Below are positions 7,801 through 15,182 of a stretch of 64,000 nt of DNA, one piece after another. This stretch comes from Virgisporangium aliadipatigenens. GTDB lineage: Bacteria; Actinomycetota; Actinomycetes; Mycobacteriales; Micromonosporaceae. A program made the translations under genes and the position numbers. The stretch's first letter is position 1, and every line of letters begins with the position of its first letter. Below the pieces are notes generated by a model, which worked only from the letters and a program-made list of their open reading frames with translations, was not told the DNA's origin and searched no databases. The stretch lies in the NCBI RefSeq assembly GCF_016863615.1, contig NZ_BOPF01000020.1, forward strand, positions 124,001-188,000. Reading direction: 5' to 3'.

Positions 7801-10068
7801 GTGCTCGGCGACAACCTGTACCGCTACAGCATCAGCCTGCACAACTCCACATTGGACGGTTGGAGCATCAACCTGGTGCACGCGGAGGTCTTCGACCTCT
7901 ACTACCGGCTGCGCGCAGGGGGCGAACTGCCGCCCGAGCACGCCGACAACCAGTCGCGCAACTTCCTCGGCCTGGAGCAGCGCGCCCTGAACTCCCCGCA
8001 GAGCCGGGCCTTCTGGGCGGGCGTTCTGGACGAGCGGCCGCGCACCACGGTCCCGCGGTCGATGCCGGAGGGTTCGGAGTTCGACGTGGTGATGAGCCAC
8101 TTCGACATCCCGCTGGAACTGTCGGACCGCATCGTGCGCCTCGCCGAGACGTTGCAGGTGCCGGTGAAGAACGTGCTCATGGCGGCGCACCAGCGCGTTC
8201 TCGGCCTGGTGAACGGCGACTCCGACGTGCTGACCGGCTACGAGCACAGCGGCCGGCCGGAGCTGGCCGGTGCCGACCGGGCCATCGGCATGTTCCTCAA
8301 CACGGTGCCGTTCCGCACCAAGCTGGGTGAGGGCTCCTGGGCCGACCTGGTGCGCCAGGTGTACCGCGCCGAGATCGATTTCCTGCCGCACCGCCGCTAT
8401 CCGATGGCGCGCATGAAGCAGGATCTGTCCACTCAGGACGGTCTGTTCACGACGACGTTCAACTTCACGCACTTCTACTCGTTGAAGGAACTCAAGCGGC
8501 TGCCCGAGTTCGAGCTGCTGAACGTCCAGGTGCAGGCCGAGACGGAGTTCGTGCTGCGGGCCGAGTGGTCCCGGCACTTCTTCCACGACAACGTGCGCCT
8601 CAGCCTGCACTACCACGCCGACCAGATCAGCGCGGAGCACGCCGAACGGCTCGGCCACTACTACCTGCGGGCGCTGGACCTGATGACCCGCGACCCGCGG
8701 GCGCACTACGGCGGCCAGACGCTGCTCGGCGAGGCCGAGTTCGGGCGGCTGACCGGCGGGTGGGCGACCGGTGCGGCGGCGCGGTACGCCGACGAGGGCG
8801 CCACCCGGGTGTACGTGCTGGACGGCTTCGGCCTGCCGGTCCCGACCGTCTCGGCGGGCGAGATCGTGCTGTCCCGCCCGGCCCGCGACGGTGAGCCGGC
8901 CGACCCGTGGCAGCCCGGGAACACGCTGCTGCGCACCGGCCGGCGCGGGCGCTTCACCACGGACGGCGCGCTGGAGGCGGTCGAGACCGCCGCACCGGAG
9001 GTCGTCGAGGAGGAGACCGGCTTCGTCGCGCCCCGCACCGCCACCGAGCGGGCGATCGCCGCCGCCTGGGCCGACATCCTGGGCGTCGACGCCGCCGGGA
9101 TCAGCACCGGCGACAGCTTCTTCGCGCTCGGCGGCAACTCCCTCGCGGCGCTGCGCATCGTCATGGCGATGCGCGGGAGGACGCGGCTGATCGACGTGAT
9201 GCGCCACCCGCGCCTGGCCGACCTGGCGGCCGTCATCGACGGCACCGACGGCGCGACGCGGGCCCCGGCCGAGAAGCACCTGCGGCGGCTGACCGAGCCG
9301 GCGACGCCGCCGCGGTTCACGATCGTCGCGTTCCCCTACGCGGCCGGCCACGCGATCAACTACCTGCCGCTGGCGGACGCGATCACGGCGAACGCGCCCG
9401 ATGTGGCGTTCTACGCGGTCGAGCTGCCCGGGCACGACCCGCAGAAGCCGGACGAGGCGCTGGTGCCGGTGGACGTGGCGGCGGCCACCGTGGCCGAGGA
9501 GATCGCGTCCACAGTGGACGGTCCGGTGATCCTGTGGGGGCACTGCGGCGGCGCGAACCCGACCGTCGAGACGACCCGCCTGCTGCTGCGGCGCGGCGTC
9601 GACGTGCGGCACGTGTTCGTCGGCGCCAAGCTGTTCCTGCGCGAGGCGGACCTGCACGAGGTGATGGAACTGGCGCGCACCATGAGCGACGACGAGATCA
9701 TCACCTGGCTCAGCGAACGGGCCGGCTTCACCGAGGCCGACGGGCTCGCACCGGACCAGATCTCGTTCATCGCCAAGCTGTTCCGGCACGACGTCGAGTT
9801 CGGGCACCGCTACAACCTGGACGCCTACACCCGCACCGATCGCGAGAAGATCACCGCACCGCTGACCGTCGTGGTGGCCGACGACGACATCGTCGTGCGC
9901 GAGTACCCCGAACGGTGGCACGCCTGGGACCGCGTGGCGGAGCGGGTGGCGCTGCACGCGTTCGACCACGGCGGGCACTACTTCGTCCGCACCCGGGCCG
10001 ACGACGTCGTCGCGCTCGTCGACAGGGCGTTCCGGGAGTCCGAGGCTCCGGTGCGCACCGCACCATGA
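4810..10068 (+). CDS. NRPS: C-lobe remnant-A(Ser)-T-C(HNxxxDG)-A remnant-T-TE(Cys)
   Basis: This is a 1752-residue terminal NRPS. Residues about 30-230 are a C-domain C-lobe only. The A domain (about 265-757) has a hand-derived code D-V-W-H-F-S-L-V-D, the classic serine code. T1 has Ser805 in GGDS. The C domain (about 877-1300) reads HNSTLDG at 1011-1017, so the catalytic second His of HHxxxDG is Asn1012. Residues about 1307-1395 are a shrunken A domain: only fragments such as GEIVLS and LLRTGRRGRF remain and the active site is gone. T2 has Ser1444 in GGNS. The thioesterase (about 1500-1745) has the nucleophile elbow GHCGG with Cys1579, an Asp in ADDD (1691-1693) and His1723 in GGHYF. Cys-type TEs are known from SulM (sulfazecin) and ObiF (obafluorin). 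Chain release here is therefore probably by a Cys acyl-enzyme; the product is unknown. Confidence 0.93.
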   Translation: MRTLGELKFEAARRPLETAYWHSRFPNGWTRTGFPADRTPGPEAPPQPSTVDGTVEPATTKALAALSRGADAALHALLTAGVVALLHRYTGADSVVVGTPVLAANTEPLSPALPLSVEPAPERTFQQLAQGVAAAVTEANAHGDYPLKVLADQLGLPADAGTNPFFDVAVALDGLHAAIPYETVPVPLTFRFARDGDGLTLRLRYDGGRFERATADRLVRHLLLALNRLVAAPGAPLADLSLRDASDDAWLDKITDAAVPFDEEVRLHELFARRAAAHPDAVAVRTRDKSVTYRELDERSNALARTLRRHGVGSDRLVGVLADRSYEMIVAVLAILKAGGGYVPVDPAYPAARVAYLLTDSRVPVVLGQARHLTALPDGIVCLDLDDAGSYDADARPVEAPGAATDLAYVIYTSGSTGQPKGVAVEHRAVVNRLTWMQRAYPIGPDDVILQKTPISFDVSVWELFWWMLADAAVYLLEPGEERDPGAIVAAVARGGVTTMHFVPSMLSVFLDYVRSAGVSDALCGLRQVFASGEALSPAVVRRFHELLPRPAGPRLVNLYGPTEATVDVSVHECADPDPQRVPIGRAIDNIRLYVVDDRLRIQPVGVPGELVIAGVGLARGYLHNDSLTRSSFVQEPFPRETRVYRTGDLARWLDDGAIEYLGRIDHQVKVRGFRIEPGEIEEALRAHPAVTDAVVVARETALLGYVTASSTVDEDALTDHLRGALPAHLVPSRIVVLDAMPLTPSGKLDRRALPEPPARTHDGTAARAAHEGTEATLAAIWAEALGSAEPIDPRANFFAVGGDSIHFVVVLAKARDAGLSFTFQEFFQHPTVESLAAYLDARTPSEDAEQSQRFAPFSLIGEADRALLPADAEDAYPLSMLQSGLIFQSEIMRGTAHYHDIISYLISSPFDAETFAEAVRILVRRNPILRTTYHLDGYSEYLQIVHRDVPLPLKVVDLRHLDADAQQRWYDTWLVEEKSRAFDWSQPGTLIYLYVQVLGDNLYRYSISLHNSTLDGWSINLVHAEVFDLYYRLRAGGELPPEHADNQSRNFLGLEQRALNSPQSRAFWAGVLDERPRTTVPRSMPEGSEFDVVMSHFDIPLELSDRIVRLAETLQVPVKNVLMAAHQRVLGLVNGDSDVLTGYEHSGRPELAGADRAIGMFLNTVPFRTKLGEGSWADLVRQVYRAEIDFLPHRRYPMARMKQDLSTQDGLFTTTFNFTHFYSLKELKRLPEFELLNVQVQAETEFVLRAEWSRHFFHDNVRLSLHYHADQISAEHAERLGHYYLRALDLMTRDPRAHYGGQTLLGEAEFGRLTGGWATGAAARYADEGATRVYVLDGFGLPVPTVSAGEIVLSRPARDGEPADPWQPGNTLLRTGRRGRFTTDGALEAVETAAPEVVEEETGFVAPRTATERAIAAAWADILGVDAAGISTGDSFFALGGNSLAALRIVMAMRGRTRLIDVMRHPRLADLAAVIDGTDGATRAPAEKHLRRLTEPATPPRFTIVAFPYAAGHAINYLPLADAITANAPDVAFYAVELPGHDPQKPDEALVPVDVAAATVAEEIASTVDGPVILWGHCGGANPTVETTRLLLRRGVDVRHVFVGAKLFLREADLHEVMELARTMSDDEIITWLSERAGFTEADGLAPDQISFIAKLFRHDVEFGHRYNLDAYTRTDREKITAPLTVVVADDDIVVREYPERWHAWDRVAERVALHAFDHGGHYFVRTRADDVVALVDRAFRESEAPVRTAP
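4954..4964. repeat. TCCACWGTGGA palindrome, copy 1
   Basis: TCCACAGTGGA in the second NRPS gene; it codes Ser-Thr-Val-Asp. Confidence 0.9.
6940..6950. repeat. TCCACWGTGGA palindrome, copy 2
   Basis: TCCACTGTGGA in the A domain of the same NRPS gene; it codes Ser-Thr-Val-Asp. Confidence 0.9.
9508..9518. repeat. TCCACWGTGGA palindrome, copy 3
   Basis: TCCACAGTGGA in the thioesterase part of the same gene; it codes Ser-Thr-Val-Asp. Confidence 0.9.
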
Positions 10069-10123
10069 CCGCCGCCCGACCCACACCAGCAGACCGACTC
10101 ACACCAGCAGAGGAATCGCCCCG

Positions 10124-11389
10124 ATGAGGGACTACTTCACCATCCTGCGCGACCATCGCGACTATCGCCTGATCTGGGGCGGCTCGGTCATCAACCTCCT
10201 CGGCGACGGCGCCACGTGGACCGCGCTCGCCTGGATGGCCATCACGCTCGGCGACGCGAAAGCGGTCGGCGTGCTCGCCATCTGCTACACGTTGCCGGTC
10301 ATCATCGGCGGCACGTTCGTCGGGCCGATCATCGACCGGTTCTCGCGCCGGTTCCTGCTCGTCTCCGACAGCGTGCTGCGCGCCGTGGTCGTCGCGTCGG
10401 TGCCGCTGGCCGCCTGGGCCGACTCGGTGCACCTGTGGCACCTGTACATCGTGGCGGCGGTCTACGGCCTGCTGAAGATCGTGCCGTTGGGCGCGGTGCC
10501 GGCCGTGGTGCCGGACATCGTTCCCAAGGACAAGATCCACACCGCGGCGGCGCTGGAGTCGATCGCGTTCGACGCCGCCCAGATGATCGGGCCGGTCCTG
10601 GGTGGCGCGATGATCGCCGCCTGGGACGCCCCGGCCGTGCTGGTCTTCGACGCGCTGTCGTACCTGCTCTTCGCCGGCTGCATCCTGGCCATGAAGAACC
10701 GGCTGCCGCGCCCCGAACACGTCAAGGAGGGCCCCGGCGTTCTCGCCAACTTCGGCTGGGGGCCGGTCTTCCGGCTGCTGCGCAAGGACCTGGTGCTGCT
10801 GAGCATCACGCTGGCGTTCGCGTTGTTCAACGGCGCCATGGGCATGATGCGCGTCGTCCAACCGTGGCTCGCCTCGGACATTCTCGAGGGCGGCGCCACC
10901 ACGCTCGGCATCATCCTCGGCGTCAACAACGGCGCGAGCCTCATCGGGTCGATCCTGGCCGGCGTGATCAAGCCGAAGGACAAGCAGATGCGCAACATCG
11001 GCCTGCTGCAGATCGTCTCCGGCGCGGCGCTGTTCCTGCTGTTCCTGCCGGGGCTGTGGCCGGTGCTGCTCGCCGTGGCCGTCAACAGCCTGTTCTCCGG
11101 GCCGATGACCGTCTCGTCGCAGGTGATCCGGGTCGCGCGGATCCCGGTCGAACTGCGCGGCCGGATGATGACGTTCATGCGGACGCTGATGAACAGCACA
11201 TCGCCGGCCGGTGCGGCACTCGCCGGTCCGATGCTCGTCGCCGGGCTGTACCACCCGCTGATCGGCCTCATGGTGGCGCTCGCCGCCGGGCCGGGTGTGG
11301 TGATGGCGCTGGCGTTCCGCAACAAGTCGTTCACCGAGGAACTGGGCCTGAAGCCGAAGACGGCCGAGCCCGCTCCCGCGAACGCCTAG
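10124..11389 (+). CDS. MFS exporter of the NRPS cluster
   Basis: This 421-residue integral membrane protein has about 10-12 hydrophobic helices. A typical MFS loop lies after helix 2 (GPIIDRFSRRF), and a long cytoplasmic loop follows helix 6 (about residues 190-225, basic). It resembles the MFS_3/enterobactin-exporter-like group that often sits in NRPS clusters. It lies 55 bases after the terminal NRPS and 10 bases before the next gene, in the same direction. The inferred job is export of, or self-resistance to, the peptide product. The ATG at 10124 is the first in frame and gives the natural N-terminus before helix 1. Confidence 0.87.
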   Translation: MRDYFTILRDHRDYRLIWGGSVINLLGDGATWTALAWMAITLGDAKAVGVLAICYTLPVIIGGTFVGPIIDRFSRRFLLVSDSVLRAVVVASVPLAAWADSVHLWHLYIVAAVYGLLKIVPLGAVPAVVPDIVPKDKIHTAAALESIAFDAAQMIGPVLGGAMIAAWDAPAVLVFDALSYLLFAGCILAMKNRLPRPEHVKEGPGVLANFGWGPVFRLLRKDLVLLSITLAFALFNGAMGMMRVVQPWLASDILEGGATTLGIILGVNNGASLIGSILAGVIKPKDKQMRNIGLLQIVSGAALFLLFLPGLWPVLLAVAVNSLFSGPMTVSSQVIRVARIPVELRGRMMTFMRTLMNSTSPAGAALAGPMLVAGLYHPLIGLMVALAAGPGVVMALAFRNKSFTEELGLKPKTAEPAPANA

Positions 11390-11399
11390 GAGGACGGAC

Positions 11400-12191
11400 A
11401 TGAGTGACATCGAAATCAACGGATGGACCCGGATCTCCGGGAACGGCACCGGCGGCACGGTCCTGGCGGTCGACTTCGACGGCAGCGGCCGCAAGGAGGC
11501 GACCTTCCGCGACCTGGTCCGGCTGCTCCCCGACGACCTCGACGTGTGGCACGCCGTGCCGCCGGCGGAGGCGGGCAAGCCGCAGGACTATCTGGACCGG
11601 TGGCGGACACCGCCGGGCGCGCCCGTACACGCGATCCTGGGCTACTGCGCCGGCAGCGTCTACGCCTGCGCGCTGGCCGACCTCGTCGAGGCCGACACCG
11701 GCACCCGGCCGCCCGTCGTGCTCTTCAACCCGGGACTGCCCACAGTGGACACTCTCGACCGCGACTTCGGCGGCATCGTCGAGGGGATGACCGTCCTCAC
11801 CGACGAGGAACGCCAGGCGCTGCGCGACGGGGCCCGCGCCGCGCGGGAGGCGCACGGGGACGACTTCGACGCGGTCAGCGCGGAGTATCTCGCGATGTAC
11901 CTGACGGCGTGCGACACCGCGTTCGAGCGGTACGGCATCCCGCCGGACGTCGGCGAGCAGCTCACCGGGCTGTTCCGGGCGTACGTCACCTACCTGAGCG
12001 CGGCCCGCGAGGTGGAGCTGCGTCCGGCGTGGGCGCACGCGTCCGCGCTCACCGCCCGGGAACAGGCCGGCCTCGGCTTCGTCCCCGGCGAGCGGGTCTT
12101 CCCGCTGACCCGCGCCGAACTGCTACGCGACAGGGAGGTCGCGACGATGGCCCTGGCACTGATCGCCACCGGAGACGGAGTCCCGCGATGA
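11400..12191 (+). CDS. Alpha/beta-hydrolase, thioesterase-like, Cys in the nucleophile elbow
   Basis: The protein has 263 residues. The segment HAILGYCAGSVYA places Cys83 where type II thioesterases and related hydrolases carry Ser in GxSxG, after a short beta-strand as expected. The N-terminal part (TVLAVDFDGSG, DDLDVWHAVPP) fits the first strands of a thioesterase fold. I see no clear catalytic His near the C-terminus, so the triad may be incomplete or rearranged. A strong AGGAGG ribosome binding site starts at the upstream stop (about 11388-11394). Its stop overlaps the ATG of the A-T gene (ATGA), so the two are coupled. It may edit misloaded carrier proteins or transfer an acyl group between the free-standing T domain and the main line; both are inference. 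It shares the Cys feature with the TE domain of the large NRPS. Confidence 0.7.
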   Translation: MSDIEINGWTRISGNGTGGTVLAVDFDGSGRKEATFRDLVRLLPDDLDVWHAVPPAEAGKPQDYLDRWRTPPGAPVHAILGYCAGSVYACALADLVEADTGTRPPVVLFNPGLPTVDTLDRDFGGIVEGMTVLTDEERQALRDGARAAREAHGDDFDAVSAEYLAMYLTACDTAFERYGIPPDVGEQLTGLFRAYVTYLSAAREVELRPAWAHASALTAREQAGLGFVPGERVFPLTRAELLRDREVATMALALIATGDGVPR

Positions 12192-13906
12192 CCACGCCCG
12201 ACAGGTTCGAACAGCAGGCGGGCCGCACGCCGGACGCGCTCGCCGTGATCAGCGGTGCCACCCGGCTCACGTACCTCGGGCTGGACGTGCGCGCCAACCA
12301 GATCGCGCACCACCTGATCCGTACCGGGGTGGGGCCGGGGCAGTTCGTCGCGGTGCTCGTGGACCGAGAGACGGACCTCGTCGCGACGCTGCTGGCCGTG
12401 CTGAAGGCCGGCGCCGGCTACGTGCCGCTGGACGTGCAGGACCCGGCCGCCCGGGTCGCGCACGTGCTCGCCGACAGCGGCGCGTCCGTGCTGGTCACGT
12501 CCCGCGCGGACGCCCCGGCCGGCGGCGCCCGCGTGGTGCTGCTCGGCGACCGCGGGACGGAGACCGCGATGGCCGCCTGCCCGGTCACCGCGCCGACCGA
12601 CGCCGACCGGCTGCGGCCGCTCGCGCAGGACGATCCGGCGTACGTCATCTACACGTCCGGTTCGAGCGGGCTGCCGAAGGGCGTCGTCGTGGACCACGCC
12701 GCCCTGGGCGTGTATCTCGACCACGTGGTGGCCAACTACCCGGGCATCTCGGGGACGGTGCTGCTGCACTCGTCGGTGTCGTTCGACATGGCGGTGACGA
12801 GTGTCTACGGACCGCTCGTCACCGGCGGGCGGATCGTCGTGGCGGACCTGCGCGCCGCCGCCTCGGGCGAGTCGGTCATCGACCCCGGGCTGCGCCCGAC
12901 CCTGCTCAAGGTGACGCCGTCCCATCTGGCGATTCTGCGGGAACTCCCGGAGCACTACTCCCCCACCGGACAACTGGTGATCGGCGGCGAGGCCCTGCTC
13001 GGCCGGGCGGTGCAGCCGTGGCGGGAGAAGAACCCGTGGGTGACCGTCGTCAACGAGTACGGGCCGACCGAGGCGACCGTCGGCTGCTGCGTGTTCGAAC
13101 TGGCACCCGGCGACCCGGTCGGCCCGGGCCCGGTGCCGATCGGCCGCCCCACGGCGGGCACCACGTTGTACGTGCTCGACGCGGACCTGCGCGAGGTCGA
13201 GGAAGGGGAGCTGTACATCGCCGGGGCCCAGCTGGCGCGGGGCTACCTGGGGCGGGACGACCTGACCGAGGCGCGGTTCGTGACGGGTCCCGACGGGACG
13301 CGCATGTACCGCACCGGCGACCGGGTCCGCCGCAACGCCGACGGCGACCTGGAATACCTGGGCCGCTTCGACGACCAGGTCAAGGTCAACGGCTACCGCA
13401 TCGAACCGGGCGAGGTCGAGTCCGCGATCGTCGGCAGCGGCCGCGCCGCGCACGCCGTCGTGGTGGCCCGTCCGGACGGCCGCGGCAAGTCCCACCTGGT
13501 CGCCTATCTGGTGCCGGCCGGGGCGGGTGCGCCGGATCTCGACACGCTCCGCGCCCACCTCGCCGAACGCCTGCCGGAGTACATGATCCCGGCCGGCTTC
13601 GTCATCCTCGACGCCCTCCCGCTGACCGCCAACGGCAAGGTCGACCGGGCCGCGCTCCCCGAACGGGAGCTGGTCGGCGCGACGGCGGCGACGGCGGCCC
13701 GCGATCCCCGCGAGTCGGCGCTGTGCCGCATGATCGGCGAACTGACCGGAGCGTCGAGCGTCGGCATCGACGACGACTTCATCGCCCTCGGCGGCACCAG
13801 CATCGCCGCCGCGCGGCTGGTGAGCAGGTCGCGGCAGGACGGGTTCAACCTGACCCTGATGGACGTGCTGCGCAAGCGGACCGTCCGGGCGATGCTGGCG
13901 GGCTGA
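12188..13906 (+). CDS. Free-standing NRPS A-T didomain, predicted Asn
   Basis: This 572-residue protein has an A domain (about 5-495) and a T domain (about 505-570). The A motifs YTSGSSGLPKG, EYGPTE, YRTGD and TANGKVDR are intact. The hand-aligned code is D-M-T-K-V-G-E-V-G, one or two positions from known asparagine codes (D-L-T-K-L-G-E-V-G), so Asn or a modified Asn is predicted. The carrier Ser538 sits in GGTS. There is no C or TE domain. The open frame extends upstream, but the ATG at 12188 overlaps the stop of the hydrolase gene (ATGA) and begins directly at a normal A-domain N-terminus, so I chose it. It may hold an amino acid for tailoring, or supply the second T domain of the large NRPS, which lacks its own working A domain. 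Confidence 0.92.
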   Translation: MTTPDRFEQQAGRTPDALAVISGATRLTYLGLDVRANQIAHHLIRTGVGPGQFVAVLVDRETDLVATLLAVLKAGAGYVPLDVQDPAARVAHVLADSGASVLVTSRADAPAGGARVVLLGDRGTETAMAACPVTAPTDADRLRPLAQDDPAYVIYTSGSSGLPKGVVVDHAALGVYLDHVVANYPGISGTVLLHSSVSFDMAVTSVYGPLVTGGRIVVADLRAAASGESVIDPGLRPTLLKVTPSHLAILRELPEHYSPTGQLVIGGEALLGRAVQPWREKNPWVTVVNEYGPTEATVGCCVFELAPGDPVGPGPVPIGRPTAGTTLYVLDADLREVEEGELYIAGAQLARGYLGRDDLTEARFVTGPDGTRMYRTGDRVRRNADGDLEYLGRFDDQVKVNGYRIEPGEVESAIVGSGRAAHAVVVARPDGRGKSHLVAYLVPAGAGAPDLDTLRAHLAERLPEYMIPAGFVILDALPLTANGKVDRAALPERELVGATAATAARDPRESALCRMIGELTGASSVGIDDDFIALGGTSIAAARLVSRSRQDGFNLTLMDVLRKRTVRAMLAG

Positions 13907-13909
13907 GCG

Positions 13910-15115
13910 GTGGACATCCTGATCCTCTCCGGCCGGGGCGCCGGAGGGGTCCGCCCCCTCGCCGAACTGGTCACGCAGCTCGGCGCGCGGCCGGTGCTGC
14001 TGTCGGAGTCGCCCGATGACCCGAACCGGGACGCGTGCGGCCTGCACCTCGTCGTCGACTGGGACACCGCCGTCCTCGACGACGTGGAGTCGACCCTCTC
14101 GGCGGCCGGCGTGACACCGGCGGCCGTGGTGAACATGGTCGAGTCGCTCGTGCCCTGGCAGGTCGCGGTGTCCAAGCACTACGGCCTGCCGGGCGCCGCG
14201 GAGGGCCGGGCGATCCTCGGCGACAAGGCGAAGGTGCGGGCGCTGCTGCGCGAGCTCGGCCGCTCCACGGTGCACGCCGTGGCCGGCCGGGCCGGTTCGC
14301 TCGACACGTCCGGCGTGACGGCGTTCCCGGTGATCGTGAAGCCGTCCCGCAAGTCCGGCGCGTCGCGCATGGTGCTGCGCGCCGACGATCCCGCGCAGCT
14401 GCGCGAACGGGTCGCCGCCCTGGCGGCCGCCGAGGGGGACGACTTCGACGTCATCGTGGAGGAGTACCTCGACGGGGTGGAGTTCTCCGTCGACGGGCCG
14501 GTCGTCGACGGCCGCTTCGTCGGGCTGTTCGCCGTCGAGAAACCGGACCACGACGAGGAACGCCACCACGACTCGGGACTGCTCGTGGCGCCGCCGCAGA
14601 CCCCGCACGTGCGGCCGGCCGTCGCGACCCTGGTCGACATCATCGGCACGCTCTGCGGCGCGGTGGACCTGTCCGGCCTGTGGCTGCACGTCGAGGGGCG
14701 CGCACTCGCCGACGGCCGGGTCGAGGTGCTCGAGGTGAACGCCCGCCCGGGCGGCCGGCTCTACCGGGCGGCGATCCTGCGCTCCTGCGGGGTCGACCCG
14801 TTCTGGGAGACGCTCATGATGGCCCTCGACCGTTCGTACACAGTGGACTGTGCCGACGTCCGGCAGAGCGAACAGCTGTACGGGATGCGGCCGTTCGACC
14901 TGCACGAGACGGGCACCGTGGTCGACTCGTCCACAGTGGACGAATGGTTGGGCATCGAGGGCGTCGTGCTCGGCTACGTGCAGCCCGGCTTCGAGGTGAC
15001 CACGCTGCACCGCGAGAACATCTACGCGGAGGCGCTGATCACCGCGCCGACGCTGGCGGAACTGCGCCGGATCGCGGGGCTCGTCGAGAAGACGTTCCAC
15101 GTCCAGGTGGCGTAG
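13910..15115 (+). CDS. ATP-grasp ligase, second in the cluster
   Basis: The protein has 401 residues. The N-terminal Rossmann-like part begins MDILILSGRG. The ATP-grasp core has FPVIVKPSRKSGASR, VEEYLDGVEFSVDG and the metal motif VLEVNARPGGRLYRA. This layout matches L-amino-acid ligases and peptide-forming carboxylate-amine ligases, not biotin carboxylase. The GTG start lies four bases after the stop of the A-T gene, with no room for a separate promoter. With the ATP-grasp gene at the left edge, the cluster has two ATP-dependent ligases besides its NRPS C domains, so part of the product may be built off the assembly line. The last 130 residues after the core could bind the second substrate. 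Two copies or near copies of the window-wide TCCAC-GTGGA palindrome lie in this gene. Confidence 0.85.
   Translation: MDILILSGRGAGGVRPLAELVTQLGARPVLLSESPDDPNRDACGLHLVVDWDTAVLDDVESTLSAAGVTPAAVVNMVESLVPWQVAVSKHYGLPGAAEGRAILGDKAKVRALLRELGRSTVHAVAGRAGSLDTSGVTAFPVIVKPSRKSGASRMVLRADDPAQLRERVAALAAAEGDDFDVIVEEYLDGVEFSVDGPVVDGRFVGLFAVEKPDHDEERHHDSGLLVAPPQTPHVRPAVATLVDIIGTLCGAVDLSGLWLHVEGRALADGRVEVLEVNARPGGRLYRAAILRSCGVDPFWETLMMALDRSYTVDCADVRQSEQLYGMRPFDLHETGTVVDSSTVDEWLGIEGVVLGYVQPGFEVTTLHRENIYAEALITAPTLAELRRIAGLVEKTFHVQVA
14930..14940. repeat. TCCACWGTGGA palindrome, copy 4
   Basis: TCCACAGTGGA in the second ATP-grasp gene; a half copy (ACAGTGGAC) is at about 14840. Confidence 0.9.
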
Positions 15116-15132
15116 GTCTACTCAGCGGGGTT

Positions 15133-15162
15133 GAGTATCCGTACGCATGCGTACGGATACTC
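15133..15162. repeat. Perfect 30-bp palindrome at the end of the NRPS operon
   Basis: GAGTATCCGTACGCA is followed directly by its exact reverse complement, with no loop. It begins 18 bases after the stop of the second ATP-grasp gene and lies just upstream of the next gene on the same strand. It has no T-tract. It could be a terminator-like cruciform, or an operator for the downstream gene. Confidence 0.85.
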
Positions 15163-15182
15163 GACCGGCGATGCTCGTGCGC

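Noticed and set aside
4732-10086. Open frame of 1784 codons on the minus strand
   Set aside because: It is antisense to the second NRPS gene and has the same shadow composition.
11423-12187. Upstream extension of the A-T gene
   Set aside because: It overlaps the hydrolase gene in another frame; the ATG at 12188 with ATGA overlap is the natural start.
12989-15100. Minus-strand frame across the A-T and second ATP-grasp genes
   Set aside because: No domain features; it is antisense to two well-supported genes.
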